Notes: generated by a model not told the origin, from the letters alone. 64,000 nucleotides of DNA from Clostridium hydrogenum (GCF_021432385.1 NZ_JAEACT010000002.1:949501-1013500), one strand, 5' to 3'; positions 8,053-16,406 are shown, numbered from the stretch's first letter. Made by a program: numbers and translations.

Positions 8053-9243
8053 ATGGTAACAGAGATATATGATTTAGGAATTGTTAAAGATGAACAATTA
8101 AAATTTGCGGTTATAGTTTCAAAGTTTGATGACAAGTTTGTATATGCAAAACATAAAAAAAGAGATACGTGGGAAATTCCAGGTGGACATAGGGAATTAA
8201 ATGAAGAAATTAATTTAACAGCAGAACGAGAATTAAAAGAAGAAACTGGAGCAATTAATTTTAAAATAACCCCAGTATGCGATTATTCAGTAAAAAGAGA
8301 AGGACAAGACAAGGATTACGGAAGGGTGTACTATGCACAAATTGAAGAATTAGGGGAATTGCCTGATTTTGAAATTGGAGAAATAGGATTGTTTGACTAT
8401 TTACCAGAAAAACTTACATATCCAGAAATTCAACCTATTATACTTAAATGGGTTATGAAATATAGAGCAGAAGATGAATGGTTTACTATTGAAAAAATAG
8501 ATAATGAAACTTATGCTATAAGCGAATATGGACACTGGGAGAAGGTTCATTCATATTTGCTCATAGGCAAAAATAAAGCACTTTTAATTGATACGGGTCT
8601 TGGAATTGGCAATATAAGAAATGAAGTTGAAAAACTAACAAACCTGCCTATAATAGTGATTACTACCCACGTTCATTGGGATCATATAGGTGGGCATTGT
8701 TTGTTTGATACTATTTATGTTTATAAAAATGAAGTAGATTGGTTAAGAAATGGCATAGGTATTCCGATTAATGTAATTAAGAAGAATATTATGGAAAAAC
8801 CTTTTAACAAAAAATTGCCAATAGAATTTAACATTGATAATTATAAAATTTACAGAGGAGAACCTAAAAGGATATTAAATGATAATGATATTATCGATAT
8901 TGGACAGAGAAAATTAAGAATAATTCATACCCCGGGACATTCACCAGGACATATTTGTATTTTTGAAGAGGAAAGGGGATATTTATATACAGGTGATTTA
9001 ATTTATAGGGGAACTTTATATGCGTTTTACCCAACCACTGATCCTGTACTTTTTAAGAAATCAGTTGATAAAATTAGCGAGCTTAAAGGCATAGCAAGGC
9101 TGCTTCCAGCACATAATGATATAAATATATCAATTACTTTAATGTATGATATAAAAAAAGCATTTAAAGATATTGAGGATAAAAATATGTTAAAACAAGG
9201 CAGCGGAATATTTGATTTTGATGAATTTAGAATAAAGATATAG
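8053..9243 (+). CDS. Nudix hydrolase-MBL hydrolase fusion
   Basis: 396 residues with two enzymatic domains. Residues ~1-135 form a Nudix domain whose 23-residue Nudix box is complete (residues 45-67: G at 45, E51, R59-E60, E63-E64, G66). Residues ~140-380 form a metallo-beta-lactamase domain with THVHWDH (205-211), a conserved HTPGHSPGH and GDLIY. Nudix enzymes cleave nucleoside diphosphate-linked compounds; the MBL domain resembles glyoxalase II-like hydrolases. The pairing suggests two steps on one phosphorylated substrate, or damage repair, but the substrate is unknown. The start ATG has AGAGAG nearby. It is 10 bp upstream of a HAD phosphatase, likely the same operon. Confidence 0.92.
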   Translation: MVTEIYDLGIVKDEQLKFAVIVSKFDDKFVYAKHKKRDTWEIPGGHRELNEEINLTAERELKEETGAINFKITPVCDYSVKREGQDKDYGRVYYAQIEELGELPDFEIGEIGLFDYLPEKLTYPEIQPIILKWVMKYRAEDEWFTIEKIDNETYAISEYGHWEKVHSYLLIGKNKALLIDTGLGIGNIRNEVEKLTNLPIIVITTHVHWDHIGGHCLFDTIYVYKNEVDWLRNGIGIPINVIKKNIMEKPFNKKLPIEFNIDNYKIYRGEPKRILNDNDIIDIGQRKLRIIHTPGHSPGHICIFEEERGYLYTGDLIYRGTLYAFYPTTDPVLFKKSVDKISELKGIARLLPAHNDINISITLMYDIKKAFKDIEDKNMLKQGSGIFDFDEFRIKI

Positions 9244-9253
9244 GAGAAAATTT

Positions 9254-10117
9254 ATGAAATATAAATTAGTATGTATTGACATGGATGGCACACTTCTAAA
9301 TAGTAAGAAGAGAGTAAGCGATTTTAATAAATCTGCAATTAAAAAAGCTCATGAGCTTGGTGCTCAAATAGTTATAACTACTGGCAGGGTATATGAAAAT
9401 GCAGAATTTTATTCAAACCTTATAGGAGTAAAATCACCTGTCATTGCATCAAATGGAGCTATTATAAAAGAAAAGTGTACAAATGAAATTATTTATAAAA
9501 GACCTATTGGTATTGAAATTTTAAAAGATATTGTAAGTATATGCAATAAGTATAGGGTTAAGGCAAATTTTAATACTCATAATAGCTTTATTTGTGGAAG
9601 CAAGTTTACATATGTACTCATAAATAAGTTATTTTTAAAATCTATGAAGTTATCTAGTAATGGTAAATTAAACCTTGAGTATTTTAAAGATGGACATGAA
9701 CTTATGAAAAAACTAGAAGAGAAATATGATGATATTATTAAATGTGAAATAATACATATAAGTGCTAAGAAGATTAGCGCCTTAAAAAAAGAGCTTCAAG
9801 GCTTAGAGGATATTGAAGTTGTAAGTTCATCTACAAATAATATTGAAATTACTGCTAAACACGTTTCAAAGGGAAAAGCAGTTGAAGCTTTAGCTAAATA
9901 TTATAAAATACAAAGAGAAGAGATAATCTGTATTGGCGATAGTGAAAATGATTTATCTATGATAGAGTATGCTGGGCTTGGAGTAGCCATGGGCAATGCA
10001 AGAGAATTTATAAAGGATAAGGCGGATTATGTTACAGATACAAACAATAATGATGGGGTGGGAAAAGTTATTGATAAGTTTATACTAAAGGAAAATGTGG
10101 CATGCGGTCATAATTAA
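9254..10117 (+). CDS. Cof-type HAD-IIB phosphatase
   Basis: 287 residues, the typical length of Cof/YidA-type enzymes. HAD motif I is DMDGTLLNS (residues ~9-17), motif II is ITTGR, motif III is K in SKGKAVEAL, and motif IV is GDSENDLSMI. The large cap between motifs II and III marks class IIB. Substrates of the family are sugar phosphates, PLP or flavin phosphates. GGAGA precedes the ATG by 8 bases and the stop of the Nudix-MBL gene is 10 bp away. A joint pathway is inferred from operon position only. Confidence 0.94.
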   Translation: MKYKLVCIDMDGTLLNSKKRVSDFNKSAIKKAHELGAQIVITTGRVYENAEFYSNLIGVKSPVIASNGAIIKEKCTNEIIYKRPIGIEILKDIVSICNKYRVKANFNTHNSFICGSKFTYVLINKLFLKSMKLSSNGKLNLEYFKDGHELMKKLEEKYDDIIKCEIIHISAKKISALKKELQGLEDIEVVSSSTNNIEITAKHVSKGKAVEALAKYYKIQREEIICIGDSENDLSMIEYAGLGVAMGNAREFIKDKADYVTDTNNNDGVGKVIDKFILKENVACGHN

Positions 10118-10138
10118 TTAAATTATAATATAAAATTA

Positions 10139-10529
10139 ATGCGAACCAAGGCAAGTGAAGGGTTTAACGATGCTGTGCACGTTAAATGTACACATACTAG
10201 GGGTTTGGGCATAAGACCATGTAGGTTCTTTAATCATAGATAAGTACTTTAAATAGTAACATTACTAAAACTCAGTAGACTACAGACCTAAATCCGAAAG
10301 TTAATGTTATTTTTCCTCCGCCTTGCTACGGAAAAATTATAAATTTAAATTAAAGATTTTCCATAGCAAAGCGGAGGAAAATCAACATTTACTTTTTACC
10401 AAAGGTAAAATCCTTCACCTTTGACAAGCGTAGTTATGTAAAAACCTTCACTTTTCACATAGTGAAAAAGTTAACCTTTTAACGTGAAAAGCATCGTTAA
10501 AAACTTTCACTTGAGTTGCTTCGCAATAT
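10139..10529. repeat. Composite palindromic repeat, family D copy 1
   Basis: This gap is a chain of short hairpin modules. A long inverted repeat is built around TTTCCTCCGCCTTGCTACGG and CCATAGCAAAGCGGAGGAAA. Others are CTTTTCACATAGTGAAAAAG and TTTAACG/CGTTAAA pairs. Outer flanks read AATGCGAACC at one end and GGTTGCTTCGCAATATT-like at the other. The order and modules recur at 11999-12362. A segment near 10203-10231 (GGGCATAAGACCATGTAGG) matches, reversed, the region 63243-63270. No gene is visible. Confidence 0.8.
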
Positions 10530-10865
10530 TTAAATTAGTGTAACAGCACGTTTGTATTCTTTTCCCCACTCGCACATATGTGAAAGTATAGGTTTTAAAC
10601 TTTCTCCAATTTCTGTTAGCCCATATTCAACCCTTGGAGGAACTTCCGCGTAAACTTTTCTGTAAATTATTCCGTACTTTTCTAATTCTTTAAGTTGCAT
10701 AGTTAAAGTTTTTTGTGTTATACCAGGTAATAGGCGTTGAAGTTCGTTAAATCTAATTATATTTTTAGATAAGTTCCATAAAATCCCCAATTTCCATTTG
10801 CCGCTTAATATATTGATAGTTATATCCATTGGACAAGTATCTACTAAATTTTTTGATTTTGACAT
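10530..10865 (-). CDS. HxlR-family helix-turn-helix regulator
   Basis: 111 residues. The pattern CPMDITINILSGKWKLGILW, then FNELQRLLPGITQKTLTMQL and VPPRVEYGLTEIGESLKPIL, is diagnostic of HxlR/MarR-like winged-helix regulators, which often sense aldehydes or redox state. An upstream in-frame TTG overlaps the ribosome binding site, so ATG 10865 (GGAGGG 5 bases upstream) is used. The gene is sandwiched between two repeat elements (10139-10529 and 10889-11051), so its promoter must lie in or beyond repeat sequence. The regulated partner is not evident; the amidohydrolase at 11179 is divergent. Confidence 0.93.
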   Translation of the reverse strand: MSKSKNLVDTCPMDITINILSGKWKLGILWNLSKNIIRFNELQRLLPGITQKTLTMQLKELEKYGIIYRKVYAEVPPRVEYGLTEIGESLKPILSHMCEWGKEYKRAVTLI

Positions 10866-10888
10866 TTTGCCCTCCAAATTTTTTAGCT

Positions 10889-11051
10889 ATAGATATACAA
10901 TCTGGAACATTGAAATTGGAAATTCCAAGTTTATCCTGACTAAAGGAAGGCAAATCATCCTTAATTGTGAACTGTGCATTGTGAATTGAAAATATTAGCA
11001 TAAGGATACATTTGGTATTTATAATTTCAATGTTTCAAGTTGTATATCTAT
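10889..11051. repeat. Family B TIR element with a variant core
   Basis: The ends ATAGATATACAA...GGAACATTGAAATT and AATTTCAATGTTTCAAG...TTGTATATCTATA are terminal inverted repeats of ~35 bp. The core (GAAGGCAAATCATCCTTAA) is shared with the AGAGTAC-type repeats. Here the flanking arm is ATTGTGAACTGTGCATTGTG instead of GTACTCT heptamers. It lies directly upstream of the HxlR gene. Confidence 0.75.
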
Positions 11052-11178
11052 ACTCAAAGCATTTTTATAACTTAATAGTATCATTTTTGATATTACATTT
11101 CAAATTTGTGCGTACTTATATTTAATATTTAAGGATGATATACTCCTAGATGAAATATAAGTTGTAGGAGTGATATAA

Positions 11179-11964
11179 ATGATAATTGATAGTCATGCAC
11201 ATGTTATTTTGCCAACAGAAAAACATATAGCTTTAATGGATGAGGCTGGGATTGATAAAACAATTCTTTTTTCTACCTCAATACATCCAGAAATGGCTAA
11301 TAATTTAGAGGACTATGAAAAAGAGTTAAATAAGCTTTATGATATTATTTCTGGCAGAGGAAATGCTATTGAAACAAAAATAAAATCCATCAAGGAGCAG
11401 TGTGAGGTTATTAAAAAATATCCATCAAGGTTTTATGGTTTTGGAAATGTACCAGCAGGCTTAGATTATGAACAAACAGCTTCGTGGATAGAGGAATATG
11501 TGGTTAGAAATAATTTTATTGGCATTGGAGAAGTTACAATACCTTCTGGAAAAGTTGAAACTTTAGATAGCATGTTTAAAGCAGCACATGATTTCTCAAA
11601 TCTTCCAATTTGGATTCATGCATTTTGGCCTTTAGATTTAGAGGATATAAGGGGGATATTTAAATTATCAAAGCAATATCAAAATGTTCCGGTAATAATA
11701 GGACATTTAGGAGGAGTAAACTGGCTAGAGGTAATTAAAATGGCAAAAGAAACTGAAAATATTTATATTGATTTATCAGCTGCTTATGCTGTAGCTCCTT
11801 TAAAGATGGCAATAGAGGAAATGCCGGATAAATGCTTGTTTAGTACAGATCTTCCGTTTGGGGATTTAGCAGTAGGTAGGTATACTGTAGAGCGTGCCTG
11901 CACTGATAAGGTAATTATAAATAAAGTTATGGGAGAAAACATAGAAAGACTTTTAAAAATATAA
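11179..11964 (+). CDS. Amidohydrolase-family (TIM-barrel) protein
   Basis: 261 residues. The N-terminal metal motif is MIIDSHAHV, followed by WIHAFW, IIGHLGG and FSTDLPFG (metal-ligand Asp). This is the amidohydrolase-2/TatD-like arrangement (PF04909), whose members include decarboxylases and lactonases. The substrate is not predictable. The start ATG is supported by AGGAGTG 8 bases upstream. It stands as a single gene between repeat elements and divergent from the HxlR regulator. Confidence 0.88.
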   Translation: MIIDSHAHVILPTEKHIALMDEAGIDKTILFSTSIHPEMANNLEDYEKELNKLYDIISGRGNAIETKIKSIKEQCEVIKKYPSRFYGFGNVPAGLDYEQTASWIEEYVVRNNFIGIGEVTIPSGKVETLDSMFKAAHDFSNLPIWIHAFWPLDLEDIRGIFKLSKQYQNVPVIIGHLGGVNWLEVIKMAKETENIYIDLSAAYAVAPLKMAIEEMPDKCLFSTDLPFGDLAVGRYTVERACTDKVIINKVMGENIERLLKI

Positions 11965-11998
11965 GATAATTGTATATTGACTAAAAATATTTTAATGC

Positions 11999-12362
11999 GT
12001 AACTTAAAATTATTGCGAACTAAATCAAGTGAAGGTTTTTAATTTCGCCTTGCTCATTAAAAGACTAACTTTTTCACTTGCGTGAAAAGTGAAGGGTTTA
12101 ATGATGCTACGCACGTTAAAGATTAACTTTTCGGATAAATCCGAAAGTTAAGGTTATTTTTCCTCCGCCTTGCTACAGAAAAATTATAAATTTAAATTAA
12201 AGATTTTCCATAGCAAAGCGAAGGAAAATCATCCTTTGCTTTTCACATAAGTGAAAAAGTTCACCTTTTAACGAGCAAAGCAAGTTAAAACCCTTAACTA
12301 TTAGCTTTTTCGCCTTCTTTTTAGGCGAAAAAATTTAACTATTACTTCACAATATTTTAGAT
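11999..12362. repeat. Composite palindromic repeat, family D copy 2
   Basis: Modules are shared with 10139-10529: AAGTGAAGGGTTTAATGATG, TTTTTCCTCCGCCTTGCTAC, TTCCATAGCAAAGCGAAGG, CTTTTCACATAAGTGAAAAAG and TTTAACGAGC. Extra hairpins include TTTCACTTGCGTGAAA and TTTTCGCC...GGCGAAAA. The left flank is AATTATTGCGAACT. No reading frame or RNA gene is recognisable in this gap. Confidence 0.8.
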
Positions 12363-12402
12363 TTCACTATGAACTAATATTTACTGCAACATAATCTTTG
12401 TA

Positions 12403-12807
12403 TTACATCTCCAAAAAAATACTGCTAATACGTGATCTATGCATTTCTATAATCAATTCTTTAGCATCCATATTGTCATATTTATCAATTAAATTAGATA
12501 TAACATTGAGGGCTTTTTCGGATAGATTTTTAAATACTCTTTGTTTTGTTTCTTTATCCGCGCCAACAAGTGAAATTGCTAAGGTAGTTTCATCAATTTT
12601 TTTTAGCATTTTTTGTATGTCCATATCATCCATTTGAGAAATATTTTTAAAGGTCATATCATAACTTTTTTTGTTGATAGGTTTAAGTACTAAGCAATTA
12701 TCTTGTATGTCTAATTCCATTTCGTCTTCAATTTCGCATTGTTTTATAATAGATTGTGGAATTCTTATACCTTTAGAATTTCCTATTTGAATAACTGATA
12801 AATTCAT
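12403..12807 (-). CDS. AbrB/MazE-type DNA-binding domain fused to a FliG-C-like domain
   Basis: 134 residues. Residues 1-45 are a SpoVT/AbrB/MazE swapped-hairpin domain (IQIGNSKGIRIPQSIIKQC). Residues ~52-125 follow the FliG C-terminal (motor) domain pattern by eye: TFKNISQMDDMDIQKML, then LAISLVGADKETKQRVFKNL and SEKALNVISNLID, compared with the FliG F-x-N-M-S-x-R-A consensus. Several charged torque residues of motor FliG are replaced (SEKA for SQRA, NLI for DDL). No toxin gene is adjacent, so a MazE antitoxin role is unlikely. GTG three codons upstream overlaps AAGGAGTGA, so ATG 12807 is the start. It is more likely a regulator with a scaffold domain; function unknown. Confidence 0.85.
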   Translation of the reverse strand: MNLSVIQIGNSKGIRIPQSIIKQCEIEDEMELDIQDNCLVLKPINKKSYDMTFKNISQMDDMDIQKMLKKIDETTLAISLVGADKETKQRVFKNLSEKALNVISNLIDKYDNMDAKELIIEMHRSRISSIFLEM

Positions 12808-12990
12808 GTAAATCACTCCTTATATAATTATTTTGTAATTACAATGTAATTATATAACTTTGAAATAAATATTTCAATATTTTGATGAAATTTAAAGTAA
12901 AATTGTAAAGTCCTACAAAAATATAAGAGTTATTGCTGTAAAATAAAAAAATATATAGTAAAATTAGATTAAAGGTTTTATAATGTTTTA

Positions 12991-13090
12991 AAGATAAAGC
13001 ACCTTGAAACTTAAAATTTATTTGTATCAAAATCATCTTATGGGCATTATGATGCACATGAATTTTAATAGTTGAAATGGTTTATCTATA
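12991..13090. repeat. ~100-bp TIR element, family A copy 2
   Basis: AAGATAAAGCACCTTGAAAC at the left and GTTGAAATGGTTTATCTATA at the right form the terminal inverted repeats. Inside are TTTGTATCAAAAT and GGGCATTATGATGCAC. This copy lacks a few bases of the central GCCATCTTC present in copy 1. The gap before it (12817-12990) is AT-rich with no supported gene. Confidence 0.85.
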
Positions 13091-13095
13091 GGAGC

Positions 13096-13185
13096 ATGTG
13101 AAAAATATAGGTATTCTTTTTTACGAGCCACTCATAAGGCTTTATGCGTGGTATAGTAAAACCTATAGAATACCTTTTTTCACAT
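13096..13185. promoter_or_regulatory. Large inverted repeat upstream of the GNAT gene
   Basis: ATGTGAAAAA...GGTATTCT (13096-13117) pairs with AGAATACC...TTTTTTCACAT (13167-13185), with a further ATAGGT/ACCTAT match inside. It ends 30 bp before the start codon and directly follows the family A repeat. It could be a terminator for read-through from the repeat or a leader structure; the sequence does not decide. Confidence 0.5.
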
Positions 13186-13215
13186 CCTCCTTTATAAGAA
13201 AATGGGGGAAAATTA

Positions 13216-14094
13216 ATGAAAATAAGAAACATTGAAAAAGAAGATATAAAAGTACTTTCAGAACTTGCTGAATATCATAAAGTATTAGCTTTAATAAAAA
13301 ATGGAGAGACTAAATTAGAATGGTGCTTTGTTATTGAAGATAATAACAGTTTTTGGGGAAGAATAGTATATGGTGTTATTGATGAACAATTGATTATACT
13401 AGATATAAGTTTTACAAGTGACAATAGAAGCTTTCAAAATGAATTATTACAGATTAGTTTGAAAAAAATGAAGTCAAATGGATTTAATGAAGTTCAATGC
13501 CATTTATATTCTGATAGAACAAATTTTCAGCAATATGTAAATATGTTAACTGAAAATGGATTTAAAATTACACAAGAAAAGAAAAGCTTTGTATGGGAGG
13601 AGGATGGATTTAATAAACTATCGAAAAAATTGATTTTTAAAAGCTTATCGGAAGTGACTTTTGATGAATATATAGATGTTATTGAAAAAGTTACAGAAGG
13701 TACACTAGATAAAGATGACTTAGATTGTGTAAGAAAATTTGGAAGTAGGAAGGCGGCAATAGACTATTTCAACATATTAAAAGATATAGATTTTAATGCA
13801 GAATGGTGGAAATTAGCATATACATATAGTGATGAACTAGTAGGTTTGGTGGTGCCACAAAAATTTGATGAGAGAGTTGGAGCCATAAACTATATAGGGG
13901 TTTTACAAGAAAAAAGAGGAAATGGATATGTAAAGGATTTATTAGTAGAAGGCATTAGAATTTTAAATGAAAATGGTATAAAAAAGATAATAGGCGATAT
14001 TGATGTGAGCAATTATCCGCTAGATAAAGCTCTAAATAATTTAGATTTTAAAATAGATTGCAGAATGTTAGTTCTAAAATTGAATTTACAGTGA
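13216..14094 (+). CDS. Two-domain GNAT-family acetyltransferase
   Basis: 292 residues. The C-terminal half has the acetyl-CoA motif (INYIGVLQEKRGNGYVKDLL, about residues 227-246) followed by GDIDVSNYPLDKALNNLDF. The N-terminal half looks like a degenerate second GNAT fold lacking the motif. Tandem-GNAT proteins of this size include mycothiol synthase-like and antibiotic acetyltransferases; the substrate here is unknown. GGGGGAA precedes ATG by 7 bases. The HEPN-like/CBS gene follows after 21 bp, so they are likely co-transcribed. Confidence 0.85.
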   Translation: MKIRNIEKEDIKVLSELAEYHKVLALIKNGETKLEWCFVIEDNNSFWGRIVYGVIDEQLIILDISFTSDNRSFQNELLQISLKKMKSNGFNEVQCHLYSDRTNFQQYVNMLTENGFKITQEKKSFVWEEDGFNKLSKKLIFKSLSEVTFDEYIDVIEKVTEGTLDKDDLDCVRKFGSRKAAIDYFNILKDIDFNAEWWKLAYTYSDELVGLVVPQKFDERVGAINYIGVLQEKRGNGYVKDLLVEGIRILNENGIKKIIGDIDVSNYPLDKALNNLDFKIDCRMLVLKLNLQ

Positions 14095-14115
14095 ATAGTA
14101 AAGGAGACTTATTCT

Positions 14116-14856
14116 ATGGGGGATATATACGAAAATAGTAAATCAAATGCAGAAAAGTTTATTATAATTTACAATGAATTAGATAGATATATGAGGACTT
14201 GTCTCAATGAAGATGAGAGAATAGGACATACAGATTTAATTAAACGCATGGCAAAAAGAAGTAAGCTATTTTTAAAGAATAAAGATGATTTGATGCTTTT
14301 TGCAAGGCTTAGAAATTCAATAGTACACAATCCATATAATAGTGAACTAGATCCAATTGCAGAACCACATGATAAAATTATTAAAAGATATAAAGAAATA
14401 AGGGATAGCCTATTAAATCCACCTACTGCCTTAAGTACAATTGCTGTAAAGGGGAAAAATATTTATTCGATTACTTTGGAGGAATATGTTTTTGATGTTA
14501 TGAATGTGATGAAGGAAAATAATTACACCCATGTACCAGTTATAGATAAGGATAATATGATGCTTGGTGTGTTTAGTGAAAGTACTGTATTTGCTTATAT
14601 GGTTAAAAATGAATATATTTCAATTAATAGAAAAACTAAAATAAAAGAATTTGAAGAGTTTATTCCCATTCAAAAGCATGAAAATGAATTTTTCCCATTT
14701 GTGCCTGAAGGTACATTAACTGTAGAAATTGAAGAAATGTTTCAAAGAAAGCTGCAAGGAAAGAAGAGGCTGGCAGTAATTTATATTACAGAAACAGGAA
14801 AAGTTAAGGAAAAAATTCTAGGTCTAATAACGGCTTGGGATGTGGCAGCTAAGTAA
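14116..14856 (+). CDS. HEPN-like domain plus CBS-domain protein
   Basis: 246 residues. Residues ~1-100 are alpha-helical and contain RNSIVH (R66-x4-H71) after DLMLFARL, the motif shape of HEPN ribonuclease-like domains. Residues ~105-245 form a CBS pair: SITLEEYVFDVMNVMKENNY, THVPVIDKDNMMLGVFSEST, then KRLAVIYITETGKVKEKILG. CBS domains bind adenine nucleotides. A nucleotide-gated RNase or protein-interaction role is inferred; many CBS proteins have such uncharacterised N-termini. AAGGAG precedes ATG. A heptamer-armed repeat follows. Confidence 0.85.
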   Translation: MGDIYENSKSNAEKFIIIYNELDRYMRTCLNEDERIGHTDLIKRMAKRSKLFLKNKDDLMLFARLRNSIVHNPYNSELDPIAEPHDKIIKRYKEIRDSLLNPPTALSTIAVKGKNIYSITLEEYVFDVMNVMKENNYTHVPVIDKDNMMLGVFSESTVFAYMVKNEYISINRKTKIKEFEEFIPIQKHENEFFPFVPEGTLTVEIEEMFQRKLQGKKRLAVIYITETGKVKEKILGLITAWDVAAK

Positions 14857-14931
14857 TATAGATATACCAGTTGAAATAGTAAAAGTGATAATACTAAATG
14901 TGTTAAATTACAATTTAACATAGAGTACGGA

Positions 14932-15140
14932 GTACAGAGTACAGAGTACAACGAAGGATGATTTTTCTCCGTTAGCACTACGAAAAATCTGAGAACTTAT
15001 TTTTTTATTGCTTACGCAATCGCACCATACATGGTGCTCAGCGAAGCTGACAATATTAAGTTTAAGATTTACCTGAGAGAAGCGAAAGGCAAATCATCAT
15101 TCACTGTACTCTGTACTCTGTCATCTGTACTCTGCTCTAC
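14932..15140. repeat. Heptamer-armed palindromic repeat, copy 2
   Basis: The left arm is four heptamers (AGAGTAC, GGAGTAC, AGAGTAC, AGAGTAC); the right arm is GTACTCT, GTACTCT, GTCATCT, GTACTCT. Between them lie GAAGGATGATTTTTCTCCG, ATTGCTTACGCAAT, TCAGCGAAGCTGA, and AAAGGCAAATCATCATTC. Just outside are AAATTACAATTT (left) and AAATTGTAATTT (right), which belong to a family B element whose left end is at 14862 (ATAGATATACCAGTTGAAAT). Confidence 0.9.
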
Positions 15141-15150
15141 AAATTGTAAT

Positions 15151-16329
15151 TTAGTGATGAAACAACCTAACATTGGAAAATGCCATTACCATATCATATT
15201 TGTTACAAGATTCTATAACAACATCATCTCTTATTGAGCCGCCAGGTTGTACGATGTATTTAACTCCGCTTTTTGCTGCTCTATCAATGTTGTCTCTAAA
15301 TGGGAAGAAAGCATCTGAACCAAGAGAGACATTAGTTAAATTTGATAGCCAGGAAGCCTTTTCTTCAAGGGATAACCTATTAGGTATATTCTTTAATATA
15401 TTTCCCCAATCTTTAGTTTCCGCTTCAGTTAAATCATCACGAAGAAATTGGTCTATTAAATTATCCCTTTCTGGCCTTGAAACACCTTCTTTAAATGGAA
15501 GTTCAAGTATTGCTGGATGCTGACGTAGGAACCATATGTCAGCTTTTGAAGCAGCAAGTCTTGTGCAGTGAATTCTTGATTGTTGACCTGCACCAACGCC
15601 GATAACTTGACCATTCAAGGCAAAACATACAGAATTTGATTGAGTATATTTTAGTGTAATCATTGATATTATAAGGTCACGCTTTGCTTCTTCAGTTAAA
15701 TTTTTGTTATCAGTTACTATATTGGTTAGTAAATCTTCTGTTATTGCAATATTATCTCTTTTTTGCTCAAAAATTATGCCATATATTTCTCTTTTTTCTG
15801 TTATGTTTTCAGGCTCGTAATCAAAGTCTATTTTAATTATGCAGTAATTACCCTTTTTCTTTTGTTTTAATATTTCAAGAGCTTCTTCTGTGTAACCTGG
15901 TGCAATTATGCCATCTGATACAGAGCGTTTTAAGATTTTTGCTGTAGGAACATCAACAATGTCACTTATTGCCACAAAATCTCCATAGGAGGACATCCTA
16001 TCTGCGCCTCTTGCCCTTGCATAGGCAGTAGCAACAGGCGATAAATCAATATCCTCTACAGAATATGACTTTTTTAATGTTTCATTTAAAGGAATACCAA
16101 CTGCGGCACCAGCAGGACTTACATGTTTAAAAGATGCTGCTGCTGGAAGTCCAGTTGCTATTTTTAGTTCCTTAACTAGCTGCCAAGAATTAAAAGCATC
16201 CATGAAATTTATATAACCAGGTTTACCATTCAAGATTTCAAAAGGTAATGTGCCCTTTGAAATGTAAACTTTAGCTGGTTTTTGATGTGGATTACAACCA
16301 TACTTTAATGTGATTTCAGAATTTTTCAT
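15151..16329 (-). CDS. Phosphoribosylaminoimidazolecarboxamide (AICAR) formyltransferase, stand-alone
   Basis: 392 residues corresponding to the AICAR transformylase half of PurH only; the IMP cyclohydrolase domain is absent. Conserved blocks: KYGCNPHQ, LNGKPGYINFMDAFNSWQLV, ASFKHVSPAGAAVG, YARARGADRMSSYGDFVA, and the C-terminal VQPGGSIRDDVVIE. It transfers the formyl group of 10-formyl-THF to AICAR (ZMP), the penultimate step of IMP synthesis. A ZTP riboswitch lies immediately upstream, and ZTP derives from ZMP, the substrate, so regulation fits the function. GGAGGG precedes the ATG. The C-terminus meets a repeat element. Confidence 0.95.
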   Translation of the reverse strand: MKNSEITLKYGCNPHQKPAKVYISKGTLPFEILNGKPGYINFMDAFNSWQLVKELKIATGLPAAASFKHVSPAGAAVGIPLNETLKKSYSVEDIDLSPVATAYARARGADRMSSYGDFVAISDIVDVPTAKILKRSVSDGIIAPGYTEEALEILKQKKKGNYCIIKIDFDYEPENITEKREIYGIIFEQKRDNIAITEDLLTNIVTDNKNLTEEAKRDLIISMITLKYTQSNSVCFALNGQVIGVGAGQQSRIHCTRLAASKADIWFLRQHPAILELPFKEGVSRPERDNLIDQFLRDDLTEAETKDWGNILKNIPNRLSLEEKASWLSNLTNVSLGSDAFFPFRDNIDRAAKSGVKYIVQPGGSIRDDVVIESCNKYDMVMAFSNVRLFHH

Positions 16330-16370
16330 TTTTTCCCTCCAAAATATTTATTTGACTATGTTTTAAACGC

Positions 16371-16406
16371 AAAAAAGCCTGGGTAAATTATAATATTCAC
16401 CCAGGC
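16371..16406 (-). terminator. Terminator of the ZTP riboswitch
   Basis: On the minus strand GCCTGGGT (16399-16406) pairs with ACCCAGGC (16377-16384), followed by six U residues. The 5' arm overlaps the conserved CCGCCTGGG at the 3' end of the aptamer. Ligand-stabilised aptamer folding should therefore prevent the terminator. Confidence 0.88.

Noticed and set aside
12403-12807. MazE antitoxin of a toxin-antitoxin pair
   Set aside because: No toxin-like gene overlaps or adjoins; the C-terminal extension does not look like a toxin-binding tail.
14932-15140. Possible CRISPR or minisatellite array
   Set aside because: The units are 7 bp without spacers and occur as inverted arms of a palindrome; there are no cas genes.
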